Source: Exiguobacterium oxidotolerans JCM 12280 (GTDB taxonomy: Bacteria; Bacillota; Bacilli; Exiguobacteriales; Exiguobacteriaceae). From it: a DNA stretch of 64,000 bases. The notes below the pieces were generated by a model. The model saw only the letters and a list, made by a program, of their open reading frames with translations. It searched no databases and was not told the origin of the DNA. The stretch lies in assembly GCF_000702625.1 (NCBI RefSeq), contig NZ_JNIS01000001.1, forward strand, positions 1,715,001 to 1,779,000, in the 5' to 3' direction. Position numbers and translations under genes: made by a program. Within the stretch, counting starts at the first letter, position 1. Every line of letters starts with the position of its first letter. This document shows, one piece after another, positions 19,639-27,938 of the stretch.

Positions 19639-20064
19639 ATGCGAGGTATCCTTTTTGCAATCAGCGGCGGTTTTTTCCTGACGCTCCAAAGTGTCGCCAA
19701 TGCCCGGATCAGTGATGGGATCGGGACCTGGCAGGCAGCGACCGTGACCCAAATGACAGGGTTCATCGTCGCCTTATTGATCACATTCGCTTTACGTGAC
19801 CGGACCTTCCAAGAGATGCGACACGTCAAGCCGCTTTATCTATCAGGGGGCGCCCTGGCGGCGGCTGTTTTGTTCAGTAACATTACAGCCGTGCATTTGA
19901 TGGGGGTGACACTGACGATTTCACTCTTTTTGATTGCCCAGCTTGGTCTGGCCCTGTTGATTGATTGGAACGGATGGTTCGGGATGATAAAACGCCGGTT
20001 GCAGCTGCCCCAAGTCATCGGAATTTTATTGATGGTCGGCGGTGTCTTGATTTTGAAACTATAA
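19639..20064 (+). CDS. DUF606 (YdcZ-like) membrane transporter subunit
   Basis: 141 residues with about five membrane helices and the DUF606 hallmarks: N-terminal GGFFLTLQSVANARI and C-terminal QVIGILLMVGGVLIL. The family belongs to the drug/metabolite transporter superfamily. Short members often come in pairs, and a second one lies at 20755 on the other side of a Crp/Fnr regulator. Start ATG 19639 follows GAAAGGAAGG; earlier in-frame ATG 19606 lacks a site. Substrate unknown. Confidence 0.83.
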   Translation: MRGILFAISGGFFLTLQSVANARISDGIGTWQAATVTQMTGFIVALLITFALRDRTFQEMRHVKPLYLSGGALAAAVLFSNITAVHLMGVTLTISLFLIAQLGLALLIDWNGWFGMIKRRLQLPQVIGILLMVGGVLILKL

Positions 20065-20076
20065 GGAGGGATTTGC

Positions 20077-20742
20077 GTGGAAGACGAACTTGCCACGTAC
20101 TTGGAACGTTTTCAATTGACGCATGTCTTTGACGCCCATTTACGCCGTCACCTCGAACGTGTCGAGGTCGAACCGGGTGACTATTTATGTCGGCAGGGCG
20201 ATGACGCAAAACATTTGTATTTGCTTGTCGAAGGAAAGTTGAAAATTACACATATGTCAGCAGCCGGACGACGACTTGTCCTTTCCTTCAAGCATCCGTT
20301 CGATCTGATTGGCGATATCGAATATGTCCGCCGCATCCCCTTGATGAATACAGTCGAGGCCGTGACACCGGTTCAAGTCTTCCGAATTAGTTACGCGGCA
20401 CTCGAACAGGTCGGAACGGATAATCCGGCATTCTTACGTTTTTTACTCGAGACGATCACGATGAAATTCGAACTGAAATCGCACTCGATGAGTTTTAATC
20501 TCTTATATCCGGCCGAAGTCCGGCTCGCGAGTTATCTTTTGTCGATGACACCGGAACAACAAATGTTGCCGGTCACGGATTTAGTCGATGCGGCGGATTT
20601 GATCGGAACGAGCTACCGGCATCTGAACCGGGTATTGCTCCAGTTCAGCCGGGAGGGATTGATTGACCGGACGAAACGAGAAATAAAAATTATCGACCGT
20701 GCGGGTTTAATGGCACGTGTCGGGGAAAGTATTTATGAATAG
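20077..20742 (+). CDS. Crp/Fnr-family transcriptional regulator
   Basis: 221 residues with an N-terminal cyclic-nucleotide-binding-like beta barrel (about 15-125: VEPGDYLCRQGDDAKHLYLLVEGKLKI), a long dimer helix and a C-terminal winged HTH (LVDAADLIGTSYRHLNRVLLQFSREGLI). No N-terminal cysteine cluster, so it is not an oxygen-sensing Fnr; the cAMP-binding pocket is not conserved enough to infer cAMP. Start GTG 20077 after AAGGAGGG. It sits between two DUF606 genes with 12-base gaps, so it very probably controls them. Confidence 0.87.
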   Translation: MEDELATYLERFQLTHVFDAHLRRHLERVEVEPGDYLCRQGDDAKHLYLLVEGKLKITHMSAAGRRLVLSFKHPFDLIGDIEYVRRIPLMNTVEAVTPVQVFRISYAALEQVGTDNPAFLRFLLETITMKFELKSHSMSFNLLYPAEVRLASYLLSMTPEQQMLPVTDLVDAADLIGTSYRHLNRVLLQFSREGLIDRTKREIKIIDRAGLMARVGESIYE

Positions 20743-20754
20743 GAGGCAAGCACG

Positions 20755-21225
20755 ATGACACTTGGGATTTTACTCGCCTTATTTGGCGGGATGCTCGTCT
20801 GTATTCAAAACACCTTTAACGCCAAAGTCAAAGAACGCGTCGGAGCGTGGGCAACGACGACGTTAGTCCTTGGACTTGGTTTCCTGGCCTCGCTGACGAT
20901 TGGACTGCTCGTTGAAGGAACGGCACTTTTTTCTCTGACCGGTATGCAGCCGTGGTTCTGGTTCAGCGGCATCATCGGCGTCGGTGTCGTTTTGTCTGTG
21001 ACGCAAGGCGTCCAGCAACTCGGACCGAGCTATGCGATTTCGATCGTCATGGTCTCACAAATCCTCTTTGCGCTGCTCTGGGACACGCTCGGCTGGTTCG
21101 GTCTCGAACAGGTCGCATTCACGTGGACGAAAGCAGTCGGTGTTCTCTTGATTGGCGGCGGGGTGCTTCTGTTCCAACTCGGCGGAAAGCTGACAGAAAA
21201 ACGGATTTTACGAAAAGGAGCATGA
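20755..21225 (+). CDS. DUF606 (YdcZ-like) membrane transporter subunit
   Basis: 156 residues with about five membrane helices. GGMLVCIQNTFNAKVKERVGAW and SYAISIVMVSQILFALLWDTLGWFG are family motifs, similar in layout to the protein at 19639 (VTLTISLFLIAQLGLALLIDWNGWFG). The two may form a heteromeric transporter of the SMR/DMT type. It is the last transporter gene of the three-gene set; the HAD gene starts three bases after its stop. Confidence 0.83.
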   Translation: MTLGILLALFGGMLVCIQNTFNAKVKERVGAWATTTLVLGLGFLASLTIGLLVEGTALFSLTGMQPWFWFSGIIGVGVVLSVTQGVQQLGPSYAISIVMVSQILFALLWDTLGWFGLEQVAFTWTKAVGVLLIGGGVLLFQLGGKLTEKRILRKGA

Positions 21226-21228
21226 CGG

Positions 21229-21930
21229 ATGAGCTATACAACATTACTGTTTGATATCGATCATACCTTACTAGATTTTGACGCGACGGAACGCTGGGCG
21301 CTGCGAAAATTATTTGCAGATGAACAGCTTGAGTGGACGAAAGAACGTGAAATCCGGTACCGGTCCATTAACAAAGCCTTATGGGCAGCGCTCGAACGGG
21401 GAGAAGTGACGCGTGACGCAGTCATCTCAGAACGTTTCGTGACGTTTTTTGCAGGGGAGGGACGAGCGGTCGACGGGAAACAGATGGATGAGCGTTACCG
21501 GACGTATCTCGGTCAGGGAACGGATTTGATTGACGGGGCACATGAATTACTCGAACAGTTAAAAGGACACTACCGGCTCTACGTCGTGACGAACGGCGTC
21601 TCGCGGACGCAACATGCACGGCTCGCTGGTTCAGGACTGTCGCCATACTTCGACGAGATTTTTGTTTCGGAAGACACGGGTTATCAAAAACCGATGCGTG
21701 CTTTCTTTACGTATGTGTTCGACCGGATTCCGGCATTCCGTCCGGAGCAGACACTGCTCATCGGCGACTCCCTGACTGCAGATATTCAAGGCGGCATTTT
21801 GGCCGGGATTGACACATGTTGGTTCAATCCAAGTCAGGAAACGGCTCCTGCTGAATTGACGCCGACCTATACCATTGAACGGCTCGAACAGTTACTTGAT
21901 CTGTTGCGGATGACGGAACGAGTCCTCTAA
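21229..21930 (+). CDS. HAD-family hydrolase, YjjG/YfnB-like nucleotidase
   Basis: 233 residues. HAD motif I is FDIDHTLLDF (nucleophile Asp followed by IDHT), motif II is VVTNG, motif III Lys is in GYQKPMRAFF, and motif IV is LIGDSLTADIQGG. An alpha-helical cap lies between motifs I and II. This combination matches the YjjG/YfnB subgroup of non-canonical pyrimidine nucleotidases. AAAAGGAG precedes the ATG, and the gene follows the transporter with almost no gap, suggesting cotranscription without proving a functional link. Confidence 0.87.
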   Translation: MSYTTLLFDIDHTLLDFDATERWALRKLFADEQLEWTKEREIRYRSINKALWAALERGEVTRDAVISERFVTFFAGEGRAVDGKQMDERYRTYLGQGTDLIDGAHELLEQLKGHYRLYVVTNGVSRTQHARLAGSGLSPYFDEIFVSEDTGYQKPMRAFFTYVFDRIPAFRPEQTLLIGDSLTADIQGGILAGIDTCWFNPSQETAPAELTPTYTIERLEQLLDLLRMTERVL

Positions 21931-21996
21931 CGAAAATAGGTCAAGATCATGTAAGGAAGAGCTGATAGAAAAAGAGACGTACGAAAGGGGGCGATC

Positions 21997-22041
21997 ATGG
22001 TGAACATGACGCAAATGAATCAGGGAATGGGATGGAACTAG
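21997..22041 (+). CDS. Possible 14-residue leader ORF
   Basis: ATG 21997 follows AAAGGGGG and opens a 14-residue Met-rich peptide (MVNMTQMNQGMGWN) ending at TAG. It lies 30 bases before the acetyltransferase gene. It could be a leader peptide or a chance frame with a good ribosome site. Confidence 0.3.
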   Translation: MVNMTQMNQGMGWN

Positions 22042-22071
22042 TAACCCATTTCAGAGAAACGGGGAATGGAC

Positions 22072-22512
22072 ATGGAAGTAAAATTACGGGGTGTTACAAA
22101 GGACAACTGGGAAGCGTGTTGTGAACTCGAGTTGACTGCAGCACAACAGGGATTTTTAGAGGGCAACGTCTACTCGGTTGCCCAAGCGAGTTTTGAACCG
22201 ACGCTCGTCATGCGGGCGATTTACCGGTCAGACAGACTCGTCGGATTTTTGATGTACAATACGGAACGAGAAGAGCTGGATGGTTACTGGATTTACCGGC
22301 TGATGGTTGACCGGCGGCATCAAGGGTCAGGGATTGGTCAAGAAGCAATCGGCCTGTTGCTCGAAGAGATGCGACAGCTTCCGGCAGCGACATGCATCGT
22401 CGTCGGATATCATCCGGATAATCACGTAGCGCACCATCTGTATGAACGACTCGGATTTATCGATCATGGCGATCGGTTCGGGAAAGAAATGGCAGTCCGT
22501 TATACGTTTTGA
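22072..22512 (+). CDS. GNAT-family N-acetyltransferase
   Basis: About 146 residues with the GNAT core: substrate side RAIYRSDRLVGFLMYNTEREELDGYWIYRLMVD, the acetyl-CoA loop RRHQGSGIGQEAI (motif Q/RxxGxG/A) and the C-terminal NHVAHHLYERLGFIDHG. It resembles the spermidine/spermine acetyltransferase group (BltD, PaiA), but substrate is not proven. ATG 22072 is preferred over 22066 because of spacing to GGGGA. Confidence 0.82.
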   Translation: MEVKLRGVTKDNWEACCELELTAAQQGFLEGNVYSVAQASFEPTLVMRAIYRSDRLVGFLMYNTEREELDGYWIYRLMVDRRHQGSGIGQEAIGLLLEEMRQLPAATCIVVGYHPDNHVAHHLYERLGFIDHGDRFGKEMAVRYTF

Positions 22513-22589
22513 TGGAAGGAAATTTAGCTTGGTTGAGGTCTTGGATTATATACAAACTATTATGAAGCGTGAAAATGCGATATCGAGAA

Positions 22590-22720
22590 GCAATCCGTTC
22601 GCGCTTACCTGTCTCGCCTCGTCTTTAAAGCGGCAATCTTCTGCGCCACTACCAGCAAAGATGCAGGGTCGCGACCGATTGCTTTTCGCGGTTTTAAGAG
22701 ATTCAAGACGGATTGCGCGC
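22590..22720. repeat. Intergenic imperfect-palindrome element
   Basis: Outer arms GCAATCCGT (22590-22598) and ACGGATTGC (22708-22716) enclose nested complementary segments. The inner GCAGGGTCGC resembles, in reverse orientation, the GCGACCCTGC of the element at 43734-43834. No coding frame is supported. Confidence 0.6.
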
Positions 22721-22734
22721 TAAGCTGTCTGCTT

Positions 22735-22870
22735 GTTTGGATTATCTTCACGGTATTTCCTGAAAAGCTTCACGTTTCGTTGACTCCTACGGAAAGAAGC
22801 GCGTGATCTACGCGCCTCACCCGAGGGGAGCGACGAAAAAAATGCTTTTATCTTCCGATATCACGTTGTC
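22735..22870 (-). repeat. Shortened minus-strand relative of the 49856-50011 repeat
   Basis: Read on the minus strand it carries CCTCGGGTGAGGCGC, GCGCTTCTTTCCGTAGGAGTC and ACGAAACGTGAA. The repeat at 49856-50011 has CCTCGGGCGAGGCGC, GCGCTTTTCCCCGTAGGAGTC and ACGAAAAGTGAAACG in the same order. The central part is missing here. A weak hairpin (CTTAGC-TTA-GCTAAG, 22884-22898) with a T run follows. Confidence 0.65.
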
Positions 22871-22977
22871 TACATGCTGGAATCTTAGCTTAGCTAAGGT
22901 CTTTTTTTTATGAAATGGATATTTTTTGAAACCTTTTCAGATAAATATTGCTCTAATGAGTAAAAGGAGGGGAAGAA

Positions 22978-23523
22978 ATGGACTTACGAACGGAGCATAC
23001 AGAGCTAGTCCGGCGTGCCATCAAGCAAGACGAAGCGGCATTCGAACAACTCATTCTCCTACATAGTGAACAGCTTTACCGGACAGCCTACGTCTATGTC
23101 AAAAACGAACAAGATGCGCTAGATGTCGTTCAGGAGACGGTCTATAAAGCATTCATTTCCATTGGACAAGTTAAAGAGCCGAAATACTTCGTGACCTGGC
23201 TGACGAAAATCCTGATCCGGAACTGTTACCGTGTTCTGAACCAACAGACAGCGGTAGCAGATTTGATTGAACAGATTCCGGTGAAGGAATCTTCACGGGA
23301 AGAACATCTCGACTTGATTGACGCCTTGTCGCACCTGCGAAAAGAATATCGGGATGTTTTGGTACTCTTTTATTTTCATGATGTCCCGATGAAGGAGATT
23401 GCCTCTTTTATCGGCATCACCTTGAATACGGTCAAGACATATCTCAAACGGGGCCGGGAAGAATTAAAAAAACAGTTGGGAGGACTTGATTATGTCGAAG
23501 CACGATCTTCAAAAGGAGTATGA
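22978..23523 (+). CDS. ECF RNA polymerase sigma factor
   Basis: 181 residues with region 2 (AYVYVKNEQDALDVVQETVYKAFISI and PKYFVTWLTKILIRNCYRVL) and region 4 (LRKEYRDVLVLFYFHDVPMKEIASFIGITLNTVKTYLKRGREEL). It is a second ECF sigma, distinct from SigW and most like the SigV/SigM type whose partner gene overlaps. AAAGGAGGGG precedes the ATG. A possible ECF -35 (TGAAAC, 22927-22932) lies upstream, but the -10 region (GCTC) deviates from the usual CGTC. The last 32 bases overlap the partner gene. Confidence 0.88.
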   Translation: MDLRTEHTELVRRAIKQDEAAFEQLILLHSEQLYRTAYVYVKNEQDALDVVQETVYKAFISIGQVKEPKYFVTWLTKILIRNCYRVLNQQTAVADLIEQIPVKESSREEHLDLIDALSHLRKEYRDVLVLFYFHDVPMKEIASFIGITLNTVKTYLKRGREELKKQLGGLDYVEARSSKGV

Positions 23524-24853
23524 ACAGATTTCAGTACCGCAGGCCGCCTTACAGGAACGGATTCGTCAAGGGATGGAGCAGGGAAAGCGGGAACAACAAA
23601 TCAAACGACCGAAGCGTCTACGACGTCTGATTGTTTCGACAGGACTTGCCGCATCATTGTTGCTCACATCGACATTCGTCATCCCGTCCTTTGCGACAGC
23701 GATGGCAAAAGTACCGTTACTCGGTCAAATGTATCGTCCGTTCCTCGAACAGGAAAACACCGGTACCGCGATCGGTCAAAAACAACTCGCGACCAACATC
23801 CGCCAAGTCGCAAGTGATCAGGGAATTGATATCCAAGTCATCGATGCCTATTACGACGGGGCAACGATCGGGATGAACCTGACAGTAACTGGCGTTCCGG
23901 ATGTGAAGGCGGAAGCACGGTCAGGATTATATGAACTGTTTAAAGGGGATAAACGGTTTGCCGGAACGGAGACGAAAGAAGTGGTTCAGTTCAAGCAGGT
24001 CAACGGTGTCTGGCAAGCACGCATTGAATATATGCTCGGTGAAACCAAACTGCAGGATAAAATCCGGATTCCGGTTGTGTTGACGGACGTATTCGGCGTC
24101 CATGGAAACTGGACGTTTAATGTTCCGGTCAAGCGGCTTCCTGTCATAGAACAAGTTTACGGGACAACGGTCAAAAATCCGATATACCGAACAGACATCA
24201 CACTGGATCGGTTGATTCAGGGCAAAGGCAGCACCTCGTTCGACTATACGACTCGCTCGCCGAAAAAAGAACGGGCCCGTGTTGAACTGACGTTGCTTGA
24301 TCCATCCGGCAAGGAAATCATCCGCAACTGGACAAAGTCGTCCGAATCCGTCAAATGGACGAAAACGGCAACAGGAGCTGTCGAGCAGTCACGGTTAATT
24401 CTCGGAAACTATGTCATTCCAAAAGGGAACTATCTGTTGCAACCGTCCCTATCCATCGATATCAACACACAACCGATTCCGTTAACCGAGCCGTTGCCAT
24501 TCCGCGAGCAGTCGGAAACGCATCCACTCAAGATGGAAATCACATCGATTGAGACAACATCCGAGCAAGTCGTCGTTGAATTTTCAACGAATTCCCGCTC
24601 GTCCCAATTTGATACGAAGCTTGATATCCGTAACTTGATGTATTTACTGAAGGGAACAGAACCACCGGACGGTCGGGAAATCAAAGCAAAAGTCACGGTT
24701 CTCGATGCGGACAAACAGATGTTCCGGGCGACGTTCCAGTTGCCGGAACCATCTGAACATACGCGGGAAGAATATTATCTCGAAACGGGTTACAGCAATA
24801 CCCTCGTCAATACACCACTTGAATTACAACCTATTCCGTTTACGGTCGACTAA
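23492..24853 (+). CDS. DUF4179-type membrane protein, probable anti-sigma factor
   Basis: 453 residues. A basic cytoplasmic N-terminus (about 1-44) is followed by one membrane segment (about 46-66, IVSTGLAASLLLTSTFVIPSF), then SFATAMAKVPLLGQMYRPF, a conserved start of the DUF4179 extracellular domain, and a large beta-rich extracytoplasmic region. Proteins of this type are encoded with ECF sigmas and proposed to restrain them. There is no zinc finger. The frame opens at TTG 23486, but ATG 23492 with GGAGG is chosen. The start lies inside the sigma gene, so translation is coupled. Confidence 0.82.
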   Translation: MSKHDLQKEYEQISVPQAALQERIRQGMEQGKREQQIKRPKRLRRLIVSTGLAASLLLTSTFVIPSFATAMAKVPLLGQMYRPFLEQENTGTAIGQKQLATNIRQVASDQGIDIQVIDAYYDGATIGMNLTVTGVPDVKAEARSGLYELFKGDKRFAGTETKEVVQFKQVNGVWQARIEYMLGETKLQDKIRIPVVLTDVFGVHGNWTFNVPVKRLPVIEQVYGTTVKNPIYRTDITLDRLIQGKGSTSFDYTTRSPKKERARVELTLLDPSGKEIIRNWTKSSESVKWTKTATGAVEQSRLILGNYVIPKGNYLLQPSLSIDINTQPIPLTEPLPFREQSETHPLKMEITSIETTSEQVVVEFSTNSRSSQFDTKLDIRNLMYLLKGTEPPDGREIKAKVTVLDADKQMFRATFQLPEPSEHTREEYYLETGYSNTLVNTPLELQPIPFTVD

Positions 24854-24916
24854 CAGGAAAACCGGACCCGATGTCGAACTCCAAACGAATAGCGATTGAA
24901 TAAGGAGTGGGAGAGT

Positions 24917-25396
24917 ATGAACGTACGGGCAATGACCGCAACCGATTATCCCGAAGTCGGTCGGATTTACCAACAGGGGATCGAGACGCAGAATGCGACG
25001 TTCCGAACGAAAGTACCGCCGTTTGACTACTGGGATACCCATCATCACGTACACAGCCGGATCGTTGCGGAGGAGGCGGGACGGCTACTCGGTTGGGTCG
25101 CCATCAGTCCGTTTTCATCGATTCCGGCCTATGCCGGTGTTGCCGAAGTCAGTTTATATATTGATGAAGACGCACGGGGAAAAGGAGTCGGGACGGTATT
25201 GATGCAGGCCGTCATTACGTCGAGTGAAGCAGCGGGTATCTGGACGTTGCACGCACAAATCTTTCCGGAGAATACTGCCAGTCTCAAACTCCACAAGCGA
25301 TTCGGTTTCCGGGAAGTCGGTCGTCGGGAACGGATTGGACAGTTGGCTGGTGTCTGGCGGGATACCGTGTTACTCGAGCGGAGAAGTGAAATTTAA
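24917..25396 (+). CDS. GNAT acetyltransferase, phosphinothricin acetyltransferase-like
   Basis: 159 residues. The N-terminal VRAMTATDYPEVGRIYQQGIETQNATF and the SPFSSIPAYAGVAEVSLYIDEDARGKGVGTVLM core are characteristic of the PAT/YwnH subgroup, followed by the HAQIFPENTASLKLHKRFGFREVG signature. Such enzymes acetylate phosphinothricin-like amino acids or methionine sulfoximine. ATG 24917 follows AAGGAGTGGGAG; the in-frame codon at 24896 lacks a site. Confidence 0.86.
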   Translation: MNVRAMTATDYPEVGRIYQQGIETQNATFRTKVPPFDYWDTHHHVHSRIVAEEAGRLLGWVAISPFSSIPAYAGVAEVSLYIDEDARGKGVGTVLMQAVITSSEAAGIWTLHAQIFPENTASLKLHKRFGFREVGRRERIGQLAGVWRDTVLLERRSEI

Positions 25397-25432
25397 AAAA
25401 ATGGGGCTGACGCAAAAGTCGATTTCTACACA

Positions 25433-25469
25433 ACTAAGGGTGGCAGATATTAAGTCTGCTACCCTTAGT
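25433..25469. terminator. Bidirectional hairpin between convergent genes
   Basis: ACTAAGGGTGGCAGA pairs with TCTGCTACCCTTAGT with one mismatch. It sits between the acetyltransferase gene and the convergent lipoprotein gene. T tracts are short on both sides. Confidence 0.6.
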
Positions 25470-25488
25470 CTCGTTCAAATGAAGTCAC

Positions 25489-26055
25489 TTATGATTCAAG
25501 TGGAGATAACACGAGTGCAAAAACCCGCTCGTCTTTCTTTACATCGATGTCCTGAGGACCGTGAATATCAATGGACGAACTCGTCTTGATTTCACTGTCA
25601 ATGTTCGTGGACAAGCGACGAAGCGTCAACACATCGTAATCGCTGATGGTGAATGTGTCTCCTTGAGCCTGCATGCTAAGGGCAACCGGTTTTTGTTTTA
25701 ATGCTTTGCTGGCACGCATGATTCCACCTTCAAAGCTTGCCCCAAAACGAATGTATTTTGCGGTGGAAGACTGCATAATACGGAGCGTTGTATCATAGTC
25801 ATCCGGAGAGATTTCCATTGAAAAAAGTGTCCGCTCCTTGTGATTCGGTAAAAATTCAACCCATCTTAGAAAATAGGCCTTACTCAATTTACCTTCCAAA
25901 TGAAAAGCGGCGATGTCTTGATCATTGATTTCTGCAAAGGCTTCTTCACCGGCTTTTATTCCAAGCGGCGTCACAGTCAGGCGATCGTTTTCAGGTGAGA
26001 GACAGCCACTCAGTAATAGAGTGGCGAATAAGCAAGCAATGCCAAATTTTTTCAT
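25489..26055 (-). CDS. Lipoprotein of unknown function, paralogue of its upstream neighbour
   Basis: About 188 residues with a lipoprotein signal peptide (MKKFGIACLFATLLLSGC; lipobox LLSGC). After removal the Cys would be lipidated and the protein held on the outer face of the membrane. The mature part (LTVTPLGIKAGEEAFAEI, WVEFLPNHKERTLFSMEI, DDYDTTLRIMQSS) aligns by eye with the protein encoded at 26101-26706. The frame extends to ATG 26070; ATG 26055 is chosen for the signal peptide, although neither has a strong ribosome site. Confidence 0.75.
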   Translation of the reverse strand: MKKFGIACLFATLLLSGCLSPENDRLTVTPLGIKAGEEAFAEINDQDIAAFHLEGKLSKAYFLRWVEFLPNHKERTLFSMEISPDDYDTTLRIMQSSTAKYIRFGASFEGGIMRASKALKQKPVALSMQAQGDTFTISDYDVLTLRRLSTNIDSEIKTSSSIDIHGPQDIDVKKDERVFALVLSPLES

Positions 26056-26100
26056 GCAGTAACACATCATTTCTTAAGAAGATTGTAGGAACGTCAGATT

Positions 26101-26706
26101 TTACTTTTGATTGGATAATACGATTCCGAAAATCCGCTCTCCTTTTTTGAGGGGCACGTCAGCGGGACGCGTGACCTCGTTTAAATTAAATCCACGCATT
26201 TCCTCATTTTTCGACAGGTGGTAGACCATCAAAAGATTATAAGGGTTCGCCGTAGCCGTTTTTGAGCGGAAGTCGGCACCACGGACGATGTAATCGTCGA
26301 GATGCGTAAACGTATCGTCACCGAAAAGTACCGTATCACCGACGTCAATTCCAAATTTAATCAGATTGTCCGAGAAAGACTGGGAAAACCGGATTGCGGT
26401 ATCGTACTTTTTCGGTTCAAGTTCCATCGAGAAGAGGACATGTTCTTGTTTGTTCGGGAGGTATTCGACACCTTTTAGCCAATGGGTCGTCGTTAATGTT
26501 CCTTTTAACTGAACGGCGCCAATCTGTTGGTTGGCAAGTGCGGCAAATTTTTCTTCCCCTTCTGTAACGGGTAGGGGGGAGATTGTGAAGGTAGAAGCAG
26601 CCTGGGTGACAGGTGCTTTTTTCGTGGCCGATTCGATTTGATCGTGGTTTTGGCTACACCCCGTCAAGATAAGAGCGGCAAGTGGTATGTACATCCATTT
26701 TTTCAT
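26101..26706 (-). CDS. Lipoprotein of unknown function
   Basis: About 201 residues, signal peptide MKKWMYIPLAALILTGC with lipobox ILTGC, a short linker, then a mature domain with FTISPLPVTEGEEKFAAL, GVEYLPNKQEHVLFSMEL, KKYDTAIRFSQS and a C-terminal ADVPLKKGERIFGIVLS. The downstream gene codes for a protein with matching segments in the same order, so the pair arose by tandem duplication. ATG 26706 follows AAAGAGG; the earlier in-frame start at 26751 would spoil the signal peptide. Function unknown. Confidence 0.8.
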   Translation of the reverse strand: MKKWMYIPLAALILTGCSQNHDQIESATKKAPVTQAASTFTISPLPVTEGEEKFAALANQQIGAVQLKGTLTTTHWLKGVEYLPNKQEHVLFSMELEPKKYDTAIRFSQSFSDNLIKFGIDVGDTVLFGDDTFTHLDDYIVRGADFRSKTATANPYNLLMVYHLSKNEEMRGFNLNEVTRPADVPLKKGERIFGIVLSNQK

Positions 26707-26830
26707 AGAAGGAGCCTCTTTCCTTTGCGTGTTGGAAACATTATCCATCATTAAGCTTATCGTTTTTCTTGGATGATTTCAATCAAGAACGGGAAAAGAC
26801 TGACAGTACGTATTTTCAGGAGGGGTAACG

Positions 26831-27874
26831 ATGGACGATTTTTTCGGTGAGGGACTTGAGACGAATGAACAGAAACGGAAGTCAAAGCTTGAGGAAGTAT
26901 TTGACCAATCGTTTGAAGCAGAACGGCGCGACTTTAACCAGTCGCTTAATCAAGAAGTGACCGTCGCCCTGATTGGCGACGTCAATGCCGGTAAATCGTC
27001 GACACTAAACGCGATTCTCGGGCGTGACGTCGCGACGGTCGGAGCACAACCGGGAGAGACGACACGCATCGATCAAATCCGGCAGCACCCGGAAGATAAA
27101 GTCATCTTCGTCGATACGCCGGGACTCAATGATGCGAACAGCTTAAATTCGGATACGACATGGCAATTTTATGAGAGTGCTGACGTCATTTTGTATTTCT
27201 TGAATGCGGCGGGGACCGTCTTATCGGAGACGGAAACAAAAAACTTTAATAAGATTTATGCTCATAACAAAAACATCCTCATTGTCGTGACAAAAATTGA
27301 CGCGACAAATGACTTAGAGACCGTCACCCGGCACATCGAATCGAAGTTACCGGGACCGACCCTTGTCCCTGTATCAGCGAAGGACGGAACAAATATCGAC
27401 CGGCTGCGGCGTGAGGTGCTCGACATCTTAAAAAAGTTCGATAAGGATAATCTGTTTGTCCGCGAAATCGATCCTTCATTACGAGGGAAAATCGCCAACA
27501 ACTGGATTGTCGGCGCCGGGACAGCAGCGGGAGCGATTGGTGCGGTCCCGTTCCCGGGCGCGGACATCATCCCTTTGACGTCGATTCAAATCGGCTTGAT
27601 GCTGAAGCTGTCGAACTTATACGAACGCAATTTATCGAAAGAGAGTGCAAAAGAATTGCTTGTCGTGACGATCGTCGGTAATTCAGGAAAAACGGCGTTT
27701 CGTCAACTGGCAAAGATGGTACCAGGATACGGGGCTGTCTTTGGAGCAGGTATCGCCTCGACGGCGACGCTCGCACTTGGTTACGGAACGAAATATGCCT
27801 ATGAAAACAAAATTGAACTGACACCGGAAAGTTTGATGGGATTCGTCAAGCGCTTCCGAAAGAAGTCGGAGTGA
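26831..27874 (+). CDS. Era/TrmE-like GTPase with DUF697 membrane domain
   Basis: 347 residues. An N-terminal GTPase domain shows G1 GDVNAGKS (49-56), G3 DTPG (95-98), G4 TKID (154-157) and G5 PVSAKD. The C-terminal half has the hydrophobic segments of DUF697 (VGAGTAAGAIGAVPFPGADIIPLTSIQIGLM and VPGYGAVFGAGIASTATLALGYG), expected to bind or enter the membrane. Proteins of this build are widespread in Firmicutes, with no agreed function. Start ATG 26831 follows GGAGGGG, divergent from the lipoprotein pair. Confidence 0.87.
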   Translation: MDDFFGEGLETNEQKRKSKLEEVFDQSFEAERRDFNQSLNQEVTVALIGDVNAGKSSTLNAILGRDVATVGAQPGETTRIDQIRQHPEDKVIFVDTPGLNDANSLNSDTTWQFYESADVILYFLNAAGTVLSETETKNFNKIYAHNKNILIVVTKIDATNDLETVTRHIESKLPGPTLVPVSAKDGTNIDRLRREVLDILKKFDKDNLFVREIDPSLRGKIANNWIVGAGTAAGAIGAVPFPGADIIPLTSIQIGLMLKLSNLYERNLSKESAKELLVVTIVGNSGKTAFRQLAKMVPGYGAVFGAGIASTATLALGYGTKYAYENKIELTPESLMGFVKRFRKKSE

Positions 27875-27938
27875 GCAAAATCTCAGTCATTTGTCAGACA
27901 CCCTGTTATGCTAGGAAACACAACAGGGAGGGATTGTC

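Noticed and set aside
22442..22723. 93-codon frame overlapping the acetyltransferase 3' end
   Set aside because: It reads into the palindromic repeat, lacks a ribosome site and has no coherent protein pattern.
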